A DNA stretch of 64,000 bases from Lytechinus pictus (GCF_037042905.1 NC_087252.1:31001994-31065993); one strand, 5' to 3'. Positions 34,435 to 47,895 are shown, numbered from the stretch's first letter. Translations and numbers: made by a program. Notes: generated by a model from the letters alone, not told the origin.

Positions 34435-35460
34435 TGTTCTCCAATGAATGCCCCTGTCTGAAGAGGGATAATTTCAAATACCTCAATCTTTTCCCATTTT
34501 TTGACGCTCATAAATTTTTTCCGAAAAACCATGTTTTGCCTCCACAATTTTCTGACTTGGGCCCTCCCCCCCCCCCTCTGCTTTTGAAAATACTGGTTGT
34601 TATAAAATGTCGTTGAACTGTATGTATTATTGTGTACATGTATTTACCCTGTTACTTCGATTATATCATTTGTTGAACGGAAATAAATGAATCTAAATGT
34701 TAAAACTCTGCGATTAACTTTAGTTTATAGTAAATAATGTGAATTTTGTAGAGTATTAACTTAATTTTGAATATCGCTCAAGTTTCTTTAATCATACAAT
34801 AGGAAGCTCTTAATATTAGCAAATTCGAATATTCACCCCCCCCCCCACAAAAAAATAATAAAACAGATGATTCTGTCCTTTCCTTGTACATCAGAAAAAT
34901 CTGATTAATTAGAGCAGGTTAAGGTTTCAGAATAATTTCGAAAATTCAGAGATCCAACATTGTTTGCAGGAAGGAGTGTTTTTTTCTGCATACATGCACA
35001 CGTTTTCAACTCTGTTTTGCGAGTGAAAGATTATTAATAAGGCTAAATTATTTTGATATAAAATCTGATCCGCCCAACATTGGCATTTTATACCACTCAA
35101 TGAATTCCATTTCTTGAAGAGGGATTATTTCAAATTACTCAATCTTTTCCAATTTTTTGACGCTCATACTTTCTTCCTAAATACATTTTTGTCACCCCAT
35201 CCCAAAAATGTTCTTTTCCCCCATTAGCCCCCATACTTTTGAAAACACCGGCGGTGTCGTCTTTAATGTAATTGTCAAAGTTATGTTTTATCAACAAGCT
35301 TTGCTTATCAGTATATTACATCATCTGGTCAAGTTTTTTTTCTCATCTCGATCGTTTTCTGCATGGGTAGTGTTCAATTTATTGTTCTAATTGTCATGTT
35401 AAAACTCTTCGATTAACTTTGGTAAATAATACGTAATTTTGTCTTTTGAATTTTGTCGAG
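34435..35460. repeat. Diverged tandem duplication, ~660-bp spacing
   Basis: 34440-34620 and 35100-35250 share GAAGAGGGAT.ATTTCAAAT, CTCAATCTTTTCC and TTTTTTGACGCTCATA. Further pairs GAGTATTAAC and AAATAATRYG occur near 34755 and 35460. The units carry C-runs and no shared reading frame. Confidence 0.6.
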
Positions 35461-37750
35461 TATTAACAAGCATTCTAAATTGTTTACAACAGTGCAGTGG
35501 TCATCGGATTTTTTTTCAGATGTCATGAATGAAGCACCATTTCTCGATGATGTTCTATTTTAGAAATAACCTTTTGAGCACCAAACGAAGTATGTTGCAA
35601 TGTTATTCAGACCTAGATCTTGAAGTCTGTCCCGATAGATGGTTTCCAATACAAAATACGCGTAAATTTTGATCGGTCGCCAAATCGCTGGAAAAAAGGA
35701 TGTGTAAAAGGGCTAAATTTTCCAATAAAACACATTTGATTTCATACCTATCACATCATATTCATTTTAGGGCCATGCTCATATAATATAGTAATCTGGA
35801 ATGGAATGGTGACATGAACTTTTCTGACCGGGATTTACCAATATAATTATAAACTTAAAAGCTTTAAATCATACAAAATGAATATAAGCGGACACACTGC
35901 AGTTCAGAACATAAGAATAAATTAAATAGGAGGCCTACAAGAAGCATAAAGTGTGTGTGAATTTTATTTCATCAAAAAGTATGTTTCTTGGTATTATTCA
36001 CTGAATGTGTGACTTTCGTAACTTTCAGTATTTTCATTTATTATAATCATCAAGGCTACCGCTACCACATTCACTACCACCACCACCATCATCATCAGTG
36101 TTAATTTTCGTCAATATCATCAGTAGGATCATTATAGTCAATCATGTCAACAGAACCATCTATGTCATTATCGTAGTTATTGAAATTTTGATAATTTTGG
36201 TAAGGAAATAATGAAAATGAGAGAAAGGTTGTAGCGGGAAGGGGTGGGGTGTGAGTTTGTTCTAAAGTAAAATCAATGTGAGTAGAATTAAATTAATGTT
36301 TTTATCTACATTGCAGTGATGGTAAACATCATTACAATACTAGGATGCCAAGATGTTCAATAATTTAAGCTTCAAAATTAAGTACTTCACGGGTGAAGAT
36401 ATGGGGCCGTAAGCTGCAGGGAGATATGTATAATAATATTAACATTAGATCATTACTCTAAAATAGATGGAATGTAATAATTATTTATTATCTATGTTAG
36501 TTTATACACTTACTGGCCTAAAAGCAAAAGCAAATAGGGCCATGATATAGTCTCCTCTATCAAGAGAATTGAACATTATTGACCTTTCAGGATTGCTTGG
36601 CATTGATACTCATCGAACTGTTCTAGTCATTGCCCAGGCCTATGATCATGAAAAAGCAAGATCACTCACCCGTATAGTAGATAATCATTCACAATAGCAT
36701 GTGCCACAGAAAGACGCTCACAGACTTTAATTCCCCGCATATCCGCTGTCGTGATTATTGTCGTAATTTCAATAGATGAACCTACTTCAAAAGACCGTTG
36801 GCCCGTCCGATGGGGAATCTTTTGTAATATATAGTGTATTAAAGTACGTGTATGCAGTAACTACCGTCCCGACTTCTTTTGTGCTATTTAAAAGATTTCT
36901 TTCACCATCATCAAATAGCGATTAGCGTGTAAAATCGCATTAATTATCTCACATAACGGATCTAATGTTCATGATTACCAGCATCACCATGATCATTACC
37001 ATTATCTTTCATATATTGTTAATTATATGTAATATAAAATTAATACTGGAGAACGACTGGAAATAGATAATTAATGATGGTGATGATGAAAGTGATAATC
37101 ATAACTTTGAAGTGATATTAACGGACATGATAATACGAATAATAATATCAGTGATAATGTTGATGATTTAATATCAACAAATGAAGATGATTTGTATATT
37201 TTGCGGCAATGAACCATGTATAACTTGAGACGCGTTTTTCCTTTATCATGTTTGTTTTAAAAGGGTTTTCATATCATGATCCTGAAATACAAAGATTATA
37301 TTAAGATTAAAAAGAGAGAGAATGGATGGCCATCTAATTTTGGAAAAGATTTTGCGAGTTGTCAAGTCCGATGCAGTATCAAAAATGATTGCATGTCGAG
37401 GTCGATGTGAATTTTATATCAACGACATCATCCCCAGAGTCTATCACGTTGTGAGTTTGTGTGCATTTTTAGCAAGATTAACATTTGTAATACGAGATTA
37501 TTCTTAGTTAGAGTCTGTAACATCCGAACTACATGCCATTCCGGCTACGTACGTTTTGAATTCTTCGGATATTTCGATTTCTGGATGCATGTTACCTTGC
37601 AGTTAAACCGGTGTACGCCTGAATCATATTGATTGTCATTTGTATTAACATTATAATAACGTCGACATACAAAAACAGAATTCATCAGGTTCTTTATCAT
37701 TACACCAATGATATGAACGTATGCACATATAGGCCTACGTCTTTTGCTTG
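35461..37750. other. no gene recognised; ATC/ATT-rich
   Basis: Contains short ATC/CAC microsatellite patches (36060-36130, 36960-37180). Frames are short and unsupported. Confidence 0.4.
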
Positions 37751-37754
37751 ATAG

Positions 37755-38380
37755 AACACTGACCCCCCCCCCCCCCCCCCTCCATTAGAGCGAGAACAAT
37801 ATCGTGCTTTCAGCTCATTAATATTGATTTCGATAAGGAGATCGGGAACGCACGCGATTAATAGTAATTTACATTATTTGTATACCACTTACAAGTGAAG
37901 CACAAAATATGTATCTAAACGCTAAGGAAAAAATAGAAAGTGAGAAGGAATTTCACCCAAAATTGAAATAGTTGCACAGTTCACAGTAGGCTGTAAATAA
38001 TAGAGGGGCTTCACATGCGGCGTATTATTACAGCGCTTTACTGCAAGTCTAAACTTTTTAGAAATCTAAACCGTAAGCGCTGCGCGCTCGCATACCAGTG
38101 CCAAACGGGTCATGCCAACGATCATGCCAATAAAAGAAAATTATGTATACGCATATCTTTTTTTTCACAAACTCACTTTGAATTATAGTTTAATTTCCAG
38201 AGCCCAAAAAAGGAAACTTCCAAAAAAATTCACTGTTTGGACTCCCCCTTGAGGAAACCAACAAAAATAAGCTTATAGGGGGGGATTTTGCGTCCTCTCT
38301 CTGTATTGACGAAAGCTGGATCCGCCCTGATAAAAATGATCCCTTTTCAAGCTCGTCATTCACGCTTGCATTATTTAGTC
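37755..38380. repeat. Relic of GCGAGC-type repeat
   Basis: C19 run at 37762, GCGCTGCGCGCTCGCATAC at 38077, GGGGGGGATTTTGCG at 38278 and CTGGATCCGCCCTG at 38310 are landmarks of the same family as 12750-14300. Confidence 0.5.
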
Positions 38381-39620
38381 TGATACTTACCCTCTCGATG
38401 ACTTTGAAATATTTTGGCTGTAACTAAATCGAGTATAACATCTGTTCTATGAAACTTGATTTTGTAACATTTATTATAAAGATGCTTATGAACAAATCAT
38501 ATTGGTTTACATGTTATAAAGCGCCTTCTCATATTCCAATTTTACCTTAAACGTAAATATCTTATTTTCAAAAGAAATCTGTAAAAAGGGTACAGTTCGG
38601 TTTTCATTTTGATGACAAATAGTCTCATAATTGGGATTAGTTGCAAACACGGTTTTCGAATAGAAGACACATCGGGGAACATCAAAGTATCAAGACAGTC
38701 ATCAGCGCTGACAAAGTGATAATCTCCCATTGAAATACCCCACTAATCAAGAGGTCATCTTTCTATTGAAATCCGCCACCAGTCAGACCACCTCTATGTT
38801 CAAGAATAAAGGGTAATCTCCCCAATCAAGAATGGGGTCTACCTTGACAATGGGGTAAGCCGTTAAATACAGCTTGCAATGCGCTGGCCCATGTCATTTT
38901 CAACGTCCGGCTTTCGGGGAATTAAAATAAGCATCAAATGGGTAGTTTTCTTGTTCTCGGTTTGTCCCCATACTAGAACCTTGATTTTGTTTCTTTTCGT
39001 AATGTGCATTTTAATATGGTTTCCATTATATTTCTCAACATTTCGACATTTAATGTAGTTTAATACTTGCCTTTATAAAGAGCAATATTACATAAAACCT
39101 GTTTGGCGAAGCAGATTATAACATAACATTCGACTGATATTTTATCAACACATTTTTAATTAACCATGTAACTTCCCTCTATATAGGTCTCCTCTTAATA
39201 TGAACATTCGAGTTATATTCTTTGCCTACCATCTCTCTGTGCATTTTAATAACCAAATATATTTGGAAAAGGGGTGTTTATCAGGCTAAAGTGAAGGTCC
39301 TCACCTGTCTATGAACGACATATTCTCATTAAAATACATGCTGTGAGTTTTATAGGGGGCACACTTGTGTAAAAATGGCATATTTATATCAACAAAATTG
39401 ATAATGGCTCTCATAGGGGGGGGGGGCGGGATTCACTACATAACTGTACCCTCCAGGTGCAGAATATACAACCACTGACTTCTTTTAGTAGAGGTCACAA
39501 AATAGACCACAATACTTTTGAGAGCCCAACTATTGTTCAAAATAAATACGGCGCCTATTGGATTGTATTGTGTTACTCTGGCAGGATCCGCACCCCATCC
39601 TTGTTGATCTAGTATGCCAA
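38381..39620. other. no gene recognised
   Basis: Imperfect short units AATCTCCCATTGAAAT / AATCAAGA.GTCATCT near 38720-38850. Nothing else seen. Confidence 0.4.
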
Positions 39621-39624
39621 ATAC

Positions 39625-39770
39625 CTCGGTCACATTTGTTTTAAGGCGAGTCGAAAACAGTCGTTTTAACAGTTTTTGTACCAGCTAAATATAGGAGGTT
39701 TGAATAAAATGAATAAAACGGCTGTTTTCGACTCGCCGTATGGCCGCCGTATAGAGCAAATGTGACCGAG
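39625..39770. mobile_element. Foldback MITE with CTCGGTCACATTTG ends
   Basis: Terminal inverted repeat CTCGGTCACATTTG / CAAATGTGACCGAG, followed internally by GGCGAGTCGAAAACAG and its complement CTGTTTTCGACTCGCC. The 146-bp element is almost fully self-complementary apart from a ~40-bp loop. Confidence 0.85.
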
Positions 39771-40184
39771 TTATTACCATTTCCTGTACGTTTATTGATT
39801 TTTTGTGCATATTCAAACATGCAAGCTTTACAGAATGCAGCTATACGATTAAGAGGTGAAGTACAAAGTTGGAAGGGAAACTAGGCCAAAGAGGCTTTCG
39901 TATTACTATGTTTACCTTAGACACTGGGAATCTAATTTGCAATAATTTGACATACACACATTGCAGATTAATTCAGATATTTGATAGGAAGAAGAAATCA
40001 ACGGCAATATACACGTATTGTACAAGTCAAGCGTGAAGGTTAAAAAAAGAATAGGTATAGAAAAGATTTAGAAAAATTCAAGGAAGAAATGAAGTTGGAT
40101 GAAAAAAGGAACCATTAGAATTAAGTTGACAAAATTGGATATTGTAAGTAGAACTGGAAAATTTAAAGAAATAATTAAGTTCCC

Positions 40185-40290
40185 CCCCCCCCAGCGGACT
40201 GGTTTGAAGGGGGTGGGGGTCACCATGCATAAAATCATGGTACTTGTGGAGGCCTCAGCCCCAGACCCCCTTCGGTTCTGTGGCTCCTGG
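40185..40290. mobile_element. Second copy of the 4776-4921 element family
   Basis: CACCATGCATAAAATCATGG, GTGGAGGCCTCAGCCCC and a terminal GTGGCTCCTGG parallel the interior and right end of 4776-4921. The left end is obscured by a C-run. Confidence 0.5.
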
Positions 40291-40379
40291 GTGGTAATCA
40301 AGAACACTAGGTCACATAATACTCTAGATCACAGGGGAAATTTATATAAGGGAATAAAGACGGATCCCAGGTAAAAAGA

Positions 40380-41689
40380 TAATATAGGTTTTCCTGTCCA
40401 ATATCATGTCGGAGTCACTTAAATGTGTTAATTTGCATTTTAATTCACGCGACATTTTTCATCGGTCATTCAAAGTTTAGAAGACGCTGTAATTCCTTTA
40501 TAAACACTCAACTCAATTCATGGTCAAGACTACCTCAACTTCTTTGATAATTTCAATATTTATTTTTTAAGTGCTTTTGATTTCGTTCGAAGGCAAAGAT
40601 GTTTGTAATGGTCCTTCAAAGTAACGAAAGTACTTTTTGTTCTGAATTTCGGGCAATGAAATTCAAGAATTGTGCATTTAAGCTACAATGACCGATATGA
40701 CTGCTTGAGCATCCAATTAAATTTTTAAAGTTCAAATTAATGATACTTTATTCGTTTGTTTTGCACGGCATCTGTATTATGTGTGAATATATAAGTTTCC
40801 AACATGTCAATTTTTAAACATGTGTATAATAAGAGTAAAATTGATGTGCACTTTGGCTAAATTAGACATAGGCCTTTGTTTAGCTCAAATTTGAATTTAA
40901 ACGATGGCCTTAGTTTTCATCCTTTTTTCCACAAAAAACGCTTGCATTTTGTGGATGTATTGTTTTTTTTTGTCACAGTAGCTTTTCAATGTATAAATTT
41001 AAATGCCATCATTTTTGGACCCAGGTATGATTTATATTGCATCATTTACGAGGGGATTTGCATTTCGTTTACAAAGATGAAGGACAATTTTTCCACCCGA
41101 CAATGCTAACAGTGTGGGCTCAGTGTGATTTAAAAAAATCTTACCCGCGCCTGAATACTTACTTTTAGAAAGTCAATATCTAACGGTATATTCTTCAAAA
41201 TAAAGCAACATACTCGTGCTAAAGGGCTAAAGCTTTATTGTTCTATTAAAGAAATGAAATCTAAATTTAATTGAACTTTGTCATATACTGAAACCCGAAA
41301 CGAAAAATCATCAAAAGAAATTGTGAAAGCGTAACTTTGGAAAATATATACCCCACTGCGACTAGGCACACCGACACAAGGACACAACGATATTCAGATC
41401 AGTGACTAGAGATCGGGCGTTCAATAGTTTGCCTAAAACGCCGATATCGTGGACATAGAGGGCGCTCATGCAAAAACATCTTATCGGAGAGCCAACCGGG
41501 GGCGTCAAAAGAAAAGATAAAAGCGAACGCTTCCGTTTTCGCTGCAAAAGGGCACGCTGGCGTCTTGAATGGCAAGAGCACTGACCCGTAGGTAAGAAAA
41601 AAGGACAATGTCACGCTCAGCGGTTTCGCTGTGGAATATAAAGGAAAAGACGCACACACACTTTTGACAACACGCCTAAATGGTGTTGT
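40380..41689. other. no gene recognised
   Basis: AT-rich. Overlapping minus-strand frames at 41362-41737 lack domains. Confidence 0.4.
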
Positions 41690-43500
41690 ATGAGTGAAAT
41701 ATTGTCTGAAAACATGATTACTAACGAAATATATCATATCATTTAAAATTTAGGTGATAAATGTTGTATTTCAAAATTCAAAATTGCCTCCATACGCCCT
41801 TTTGTGAAAATTATATGTCCTCATTCAAATAGTACATAATACAGTAAGGGCCAATGGCGGCCATTTTCCATTTCAAATTTCAACAAATGTCTTTCACTAA
41901 TTTGTGGCAAACATTCTAAAGATCACTAACCAAGAAGAAAATATCGCAAAACTTACTAATACGAAAATCCCGCCGTGTTTTCCGAACACCTCTTGATTTC
42001 GCCACCCGATGTAGAAGGGGTCCTAAAGCTACGCACTCGATTTATCATGCAAACAAATAGTACTTCCTGTGCCTCAATTTCTAAAATATATTCATATTAT
42101 TATAGGATAAATGAAATTTAAGCGAATATAACTCCAAAATTCTGCAGCCTCTGTAGAAAAAATTGAATAGGAATCGTTCGTCACTCTGCAGTCACGTCAC
42201 AGTTCCACACACATAGTGCGCATTTGCCATAAAAACTGCATGCGCGATGAGTGGTGCGTAGCTTTAGGACCCGCGCAGCTTTAGGACCCCCCAATCATAC
42301 ATAATACTTTTAGGACCTATGGCAGCCATTTTGAATTTCAAAGTACAGCATTTATTACCTCCATGACTGATATGTGATATATTTACTTAGAAATCATGTT
42401 TTAGACAATATTTTTACTCATACATCACAATTACATGCATTTTATGATTCTCATTCTTGTAAAAAGTAGATTCCCGACACGCATGTAACATAATTTAGGT
42501 AGGGCTTGTATCAGCTATTTTTAATGTCAAAAATACAGTATTTATCACTTACATGGCAGAAGAAATGCCATATTTCATAAAAATCATGTTTTTCAAATAA
42601 TGTTTTATCATACAACAGGATTTTATGGATTTCATAATTTAGTAAATCCAAATTTATACAAAATTACATGTCTCCAATTACACTGTAGATAATACTGTTA
42701 GGGCCCCTGGGGCCATTTTGAATTTCACAATACAGCATTTATCTCATACATGACAAAAGATGATTTGTTTCGCTAGAAAATATGTTTTCAGACATTATTT
42801 TACTCGGTGATCACAATTACACACATTTTATAGTTCTTACTCTTGTGAAAATTAATTTCTTCAATCGCATGGTACATAGTGTATAATGGGCCTATGGCGG
42901 CCATTTAGAATGTTAAAATACAGCATTTATCACATAAATTGCATTTATATTTCGTTAAAAATTATGTTTTAGCCAGTATCCCACTCGCTTATTTTAATAC
43001 TAGTAATATACATTTTAGTACTCACTCTTGTGATTTTCCTTTGTCCCTATTTGTACATAGAACTGTCAGTACATTTGATGGTTTTTTTAATATTGAAATG
43101 CTTCATTTATTACATACAAGACATAGCAAATGATACATTTCGTTAGCGATCATGTTTTCATCCATTATTTCACTAAAAACCACAATTACTTACATTTAGT
43201 GCTCACTTTTGTGAAATTTAGTTTTCCCCATTCATATTGTACATAATATAGAATACAGGGGTCTATGGCGGCCATTTTGAATATCTAGCACATAATTTTT
43301 TTGTAAAATACATACATTTTATAACCAATGTGCGGGCAATTTTATGATTTTCATGGGTAATTTGCATATTTTGGCGGCCATATTGGATTTTGCCAATTTG
43401 CGGGAAATGCTCAAGGTTAAACGAGAGGCATCATTCAGATTCGTAATCAGCACCCTCTAATTGACAAGAAACCATCAAAAAATATTGTATATATGAAAAA
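41690..43500 (-). repeat. ~185-bp tandem array, mostly inverted relative to 31365-32400
   Basis: GGCGGCCATTTTGA and variants recur near 41862, 42329, 42711, 42893, 43264 and 43374. The right end (43340-43490) is the reverse complement of the left end of the other array (31364-31520), including CCAATATGGCCGTC. The first ~150 bp (41690-41830) run in the opposite direction to the rest, so the array folds back on itself. A TIR element interrupts it at 42017-42274. Confidence 0.8.
42017..42274. mobile_element. TIR element inserted in the ~185-bp array
   Basis: The left end GGGGTCCTAAAGCTACGCAC is matched by GTGCGTAGCTTTAGGACCC at the right, an 18-19-bp perfect inverted repeat. An extra half-copy CAGCTTTAGGACCCC follows. 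The body is non-coding. Confidence 0.75.
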
Positions 43501-43591
43501 AAAAGGTTTGGTCAATTTTCTATGGGGCCTATCCTGAAACGGATGCCTTTATGAAACGGCCTGAAATGAGGCCTTTATGAAATGGCCATCA

Positions 43592-43717
43592 GGGGGCCGT
43601 TTCATAAAGCTGTTGCGCTAAACCATCGCCAGTGAATATACCATTTACCGAAATAAACCATCACCAGTCGTTCTTAAAGTCGCTCTTAACTTCCGAACAG
43701 CTTTATGAAACACCCAC
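43592..43717. mobile_element. Foldback MITE with GGCCGTTTCATAAAGCTG ends
   Basis: The left end GGGGGCCGTTTCATAAAGCT and right end CAGCTTTATGAAACACCC are inverted repeats. The interior has CGCTAAACCATCGCCAGTGA. A second copy is at 43957-44114. Confidence 0.8.
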
Positions 43718-43732
43718 CTGGACTATACTCTC

Positions 43733-43875
43733 TTGTAACTCTCTCTCTCTCTACTCCTCATGACCACATCTCTTTATCCCTTTTCTGTTTTGCATTTCCC
43801 TACAGTCTCTTTCCATCTCTCTCTCCCCCTCTCTCTCCATCTCTCTCTTTCTCTCTATCTCTCTCTCTCCTGAAC
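43733..43875. repeat. (CT)n / CTCTCC tract
   Basis: Pyrimidine microsatellite between two MITE copies. Frames across it are artefacts. Confidence 0.85.
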
Positions 43876-43956
43876 GTAAGCCAAGGGGGTGACTTATGGA
43901 GGGTTGGGCCATAGTTCCAATTTCAAATTTCCAATTTAAAAATGAAATAGACCCGG

Positions 43957-44114
43957 TGGGTGTTTCATAAAGCTGTTCGTAAGTTTAGAGCAACTTTAAG
44001 AACGACTGGTGATCCTTTCTAGTGGCAAATGGTATATTCATTGGTGGTGGTTTAGCGCGTACGAAAGGTTCACCAGTCGATCTTAACTTACGAGCAGCTT
44101 TATGAAACGGCCCC
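43957..44114. mobile_element. Foldback MITE with GGCCGTTTCATAAAGCTG ends, second copy
   Basis: The left end is GGGTGTTTCATAAAGCTGTT and the right end GCAGCTTTATGAAACGGCCC. The interior AAGAACGACTGGTGAT resembles the complement of the first copy. Confidence 0.8.
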
Positions 44115-44639
44115 TGATTTATTAATTATTGTAAGGTCCGGTCTAAAATCACTCAATATTCTTAACAGACCTCAAATCTTCTTTAAGGTCAAGACCGCTT
44201 TTCTACTTCCTGCAGGGCTCATTTCTATATTGCAACACAAATGGGAAAGTTCAAAGGGGCTTAAGATATCAAACACCGAGGTTAAAGGAATTGAGGTCAA
44301 CAAATATATTGGTGGATTCCCGGATATGGAAACATGAAAAGTGTTTGAAATTCTAGAGAGACAGGAGAGATGGATGTATCGCCCCTCAGGATTTTTTTAT
44401 TAATACGATGGTGGCAGTCACGGTAATGAAGATTGCGTTATTCTGAATTAGCTGAATATCATTATTTTTCACCTTGTTTTATTTTGTCTGTCTTTCACAT
44501 TAATTATAAATGGTGTCCTAACTATTTCTAAACAATCATGACAAGTGGAATCCCCCTGGCAGTCTCGACTGACGGATGACTTTAAAAACAACTAAGACGA
44601 CTAATCATTCACAAAAAAACACCATTCATAATTTTGAAA

Positions 44640-45165
44640 AAAATAATACTTATTTCATTGATCTTAAATTACCCTTGACCTTGATCAAGTGACCTGAAAC
44701 TCGCTCAAAATTATCAGTGATACCTGATTACCCTTATGTCCACATTTTATTCATACATTTACTTTCAAAGTTATTATGAAGATATTAAAAACAAAATAAA
44801 ACTACATGGTGATAGTTCAGTGACCTTGTGTGACATTTGACCTTAAACAAGTGACCAGAACCTTGAGAAAGAAGATACTCGACTACCCTTAAGTCAAAGT
44901 ATCATGAAAAAGGGCAATAACATGCAAAGATATCATGATATTTCAAAATAATCCCAACATGGTCAAAATTGATTAACCTTGGGTGACCTTTAGCCTTAAT
45001 CATATGACAAAACCTCAGGTGAGACGATCAGTGATAGTTGATTACTCTTATATCCAAGTTTCGTGAACTAGCGTCATATAATTTCAAAGTTATTATGACA
45101 CTTCGAAGACTTAACCTTTGTTAAGATTTTAATGTTGACGCCACCGCAGTCAAAAGAGTGGAGCT
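44640..45165 (-). repeat. Tandem array with GGTCAATGAACTTTGG-type units, inverted copy
   Basis: CTTGATCAAGTGACCTGAAAC, TTTCAAAGTTATTATGA and the end TTGACGCCACCGCAGTC are complements of landmarks in 25440-26205. About three units. Confidence 0.75.
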
Positions 45166-45344
45166 TATAACCTCGCTCTGTTATGCATACGAGACAGAAA
45201 GAACGTTAACCCTGATGATAGATTATTTTAAAAGCAGAACAATTAAAGAAAATGTTGGTAAAATGTTAAGGAATATCTGTTTAAAAATACTTTTATTTAC
45301 TTTATTATTTTTTGTATTTTGTGACGTCACACAGGAGCATCTAA

Positions 45345-45500
45345 AGGCCACTGTACACCCTACGACCCGACCCGACCCGAATCAAGGGGAGATGTGACGT
45401 CACAGCTCCTGTCAGCTTGAGAGTCGCAGACCGGTCAGAGACAAGTCGCAAGGAAAATCGTAAGGATGGGACATGGGAGATGAATCGCAAGCATAGAATT
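45345..45500 (-). mobile_element. Partial copy of the GGCCACCGCACACC element
   Basis: AAGGCCACTGTACACCCTAC, GAGAGTCGCAGACCGGTCAG and GAGACAAGTCGCAAGGAAAA match the complement of 51240-51090. It ends near ATGAATCGCAAG. Confidence 0.65.
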
Positions 45501-45599
45501 AAATACGTACTAAACTAGAGCGTGCGCTCCCCATAGTGCGCGTACAAACGAAAGGTCCCCAATTGAAGATGGGCTCGCACGCGCGGATCAGGGCAACTA

Positions 45600-45708
45600 T
45601 CCCGGAAGCGAAATTATTTTTCCCACCGAGTTCTGGACCAACATATGAATATTCATGATTTGCGTCTTTGGATTAAAAGTACGCATGCGCGTGGACTTTG
45701 CCTCGACC
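45600..45708 (-). repeat. Dispersed repeat, inverted partner of 30729-30825
   Basis: Contains GTACGCATGCGCGTGGA, ATGAATATTCATGATTTGCG and TTTTTCCCACCGAG, complementary to 30729-30825. Confidence 0.75.
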
Positions 45709-47740
45709 AGTGCCGGTCGTAAGCATTCACGTTGCTCAGAATGAATTAGCATCGTCAAATTACCGGTACCCTTACATAGTTACATAGGCGTTACAGGCTT
45801 AGATCTATACACAACAAAAAAAGTAAGTCCCCCCTTAAACAAACATCAATAATTTCCAAACCAATGCCAGTTTTTAACTCTTACTGTGCCAATACGAATA
45901 CCCCTTGACTGCCAGGGGTATTCGATGGAATCCTAAATTGACCGAAACGTGAGCAGCGACTGATTTTAAAACGGTCATATTTTTTTACCCGTACGTTGTA
46001 TAATAAAACTTTCTGCACATGAAATGATGCATGGTTCATGGGCTTTATAATCGTGTTATTATCTTTCATATTCGCGTTTGGAAAAAATGAGAAAATATGT
46101 AATATTTTACATCGTTTTTTTTTCAATAAGTAAAACCTAGAAAATAATGATTTCATGAACATTTCAAAGAGTAAATAACCTAAGGAATTGTAGAGATACC
46201 AAGAAATTACGAAGATAAAATGAAAGTTCAATGTTTAACCTTTCAAATGACGTATCTATTTATGAAATTGAACAAACAGAAATAACGAAAAAGTATGCTC
46301 TTTTGAATGAAATACTATTTTGCTATTCAAGTTATTTCCTCTGAAGTACGAGAGAGTATGTATAAAGGCATTGTCTTCGATCAAGTGACCAATCACAGCA
46401 CAGCTGCGATCCCCATGCAAACACACACAATAATATATTAGTGCCATGTATCTTCAAAGTGCGGCCAACCATACCCTTTCATTCGTGTAGTCTTCAAAAT
46501 AAGACTCTGTATTTTTTTTTATTCGTAGTGTAAAAAACAAAGTTATTGCCAGTCAGAAGGAGACAAAGTATAACAGAACTAAAGATGATATATTGAAATA
46601 TAGATAAAGAGGGGTCGGACAGATTCAATACTTACAAGTTTGGGGTATAAAATCCCACAAAATAATATGGGCGTTCTTGGCAAAGTGCACAGAAGTAAGA
46701 AAAAAAAAGTTTAAATTTTTTTGTGAATCAAAGAAGAGGGAATGCAGATCAGTTACAAACAAAAAAATCAATACAAATTTTCAAAAATAAAATAGGCCTA
46801 TTTGTTCTGTATTACTGGTCTGACCAAAGTAGCCACCTGTTAACATTCTACGTGAGTACATTCTTTTGTTCATGCCACCAAGTCATGAACAATAGATGCC
46901 CAGACTCTCTTTCATGAGGAATCTCTAATCCGCGCTCCCTCCTGACCTATTATCTAAAAGAAGAGTAATTTAGCACAGGATGTTCATAGAAATCGGGGCT
47001 CACGCGTGTCTTTTGATTTGACTTTTGAATACTTTCAAAGGTTCCGGTATTGATTTCTTATGGGTGACCCAGGTAAAGAGAAAACAATTTGCCCCCCTAC
47101 AGAAAAATCCTGCATCCGTCCAGGGCCTCCCCAGCTCGTAGCACTATCCATGGTAAAAGAAATAATTTGTTCAGATAACATAGTGTACAATAATATGCGT
47201 GGTATAAAGAATTGTAATATTCAACCCGTTATCATCATTATCATTTCCATTTCTACTCTCTAAAGTCGATTTAAAATCCCCTTGATAGTGACGTCAATGA
47301 TGCAGCAACTAACAGGTCGGTCTAATCGGTTTTGTTAATGTATCCCTTTCTTTCTTTTCCTAAAAACATCTGATATCACTTTATAAACTCCGTTTACTTT
47401 TTCTCTGACCAATGGTTTGATTTAGCAAAGGAAAAACATCCACCTTGAAAAAAAATAAATCTTGAGACGAATAAAGCGGTATTATCGGCCGTTTTAATTA
47501 TTACATTTATTTTTCTGCTTCTTGCTATTTAATTCGAGGAAAATATTGAACGATTCATCTTTTTTTGAGAAGTTTGAATATGATATTGATAAGCATAACA
47601 ATCATTTTTTTTATGATTTGGGCTATAAAAACACAAACGAATATGAACCGTTATTTACCTGATCTTAAGTTTATGAAGAGAGAGTTTGGCTGCAGAAGGA
47701 ATGCAATTGATATGATTACAACAATTATTTTTGAACAATA
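45709..47740. other. no gene recognised
   Basis: AT-rich, without a convincing frame. The sequence at 47080-47130 (CAATTTGCCCCCCTACAG, GCATCCGTCCAGGGCC) resembles the ends of G/C-run repeats. Confidence 0.4.
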
Positions 47741-47895
47741 ATCATGATGATGATGATGATAATTCTGATGGCAATAACATTAATAATAATAAAAAGAAGG
47801 TGAAGGAGAAGAATAATGATAATAATGATTATGATAATAGTAATACTAATAATGATAATAATGATAACAATAATAAATGAATAAATAAATAATGA
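47741..47895. repeat. Compound ATG/AAT microsatellite
   Basis: GATGATGATGATGATAATTC followed by AATAATAATAAAAAG and AATAATGATAATAATG units. Confidence 0.85.
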
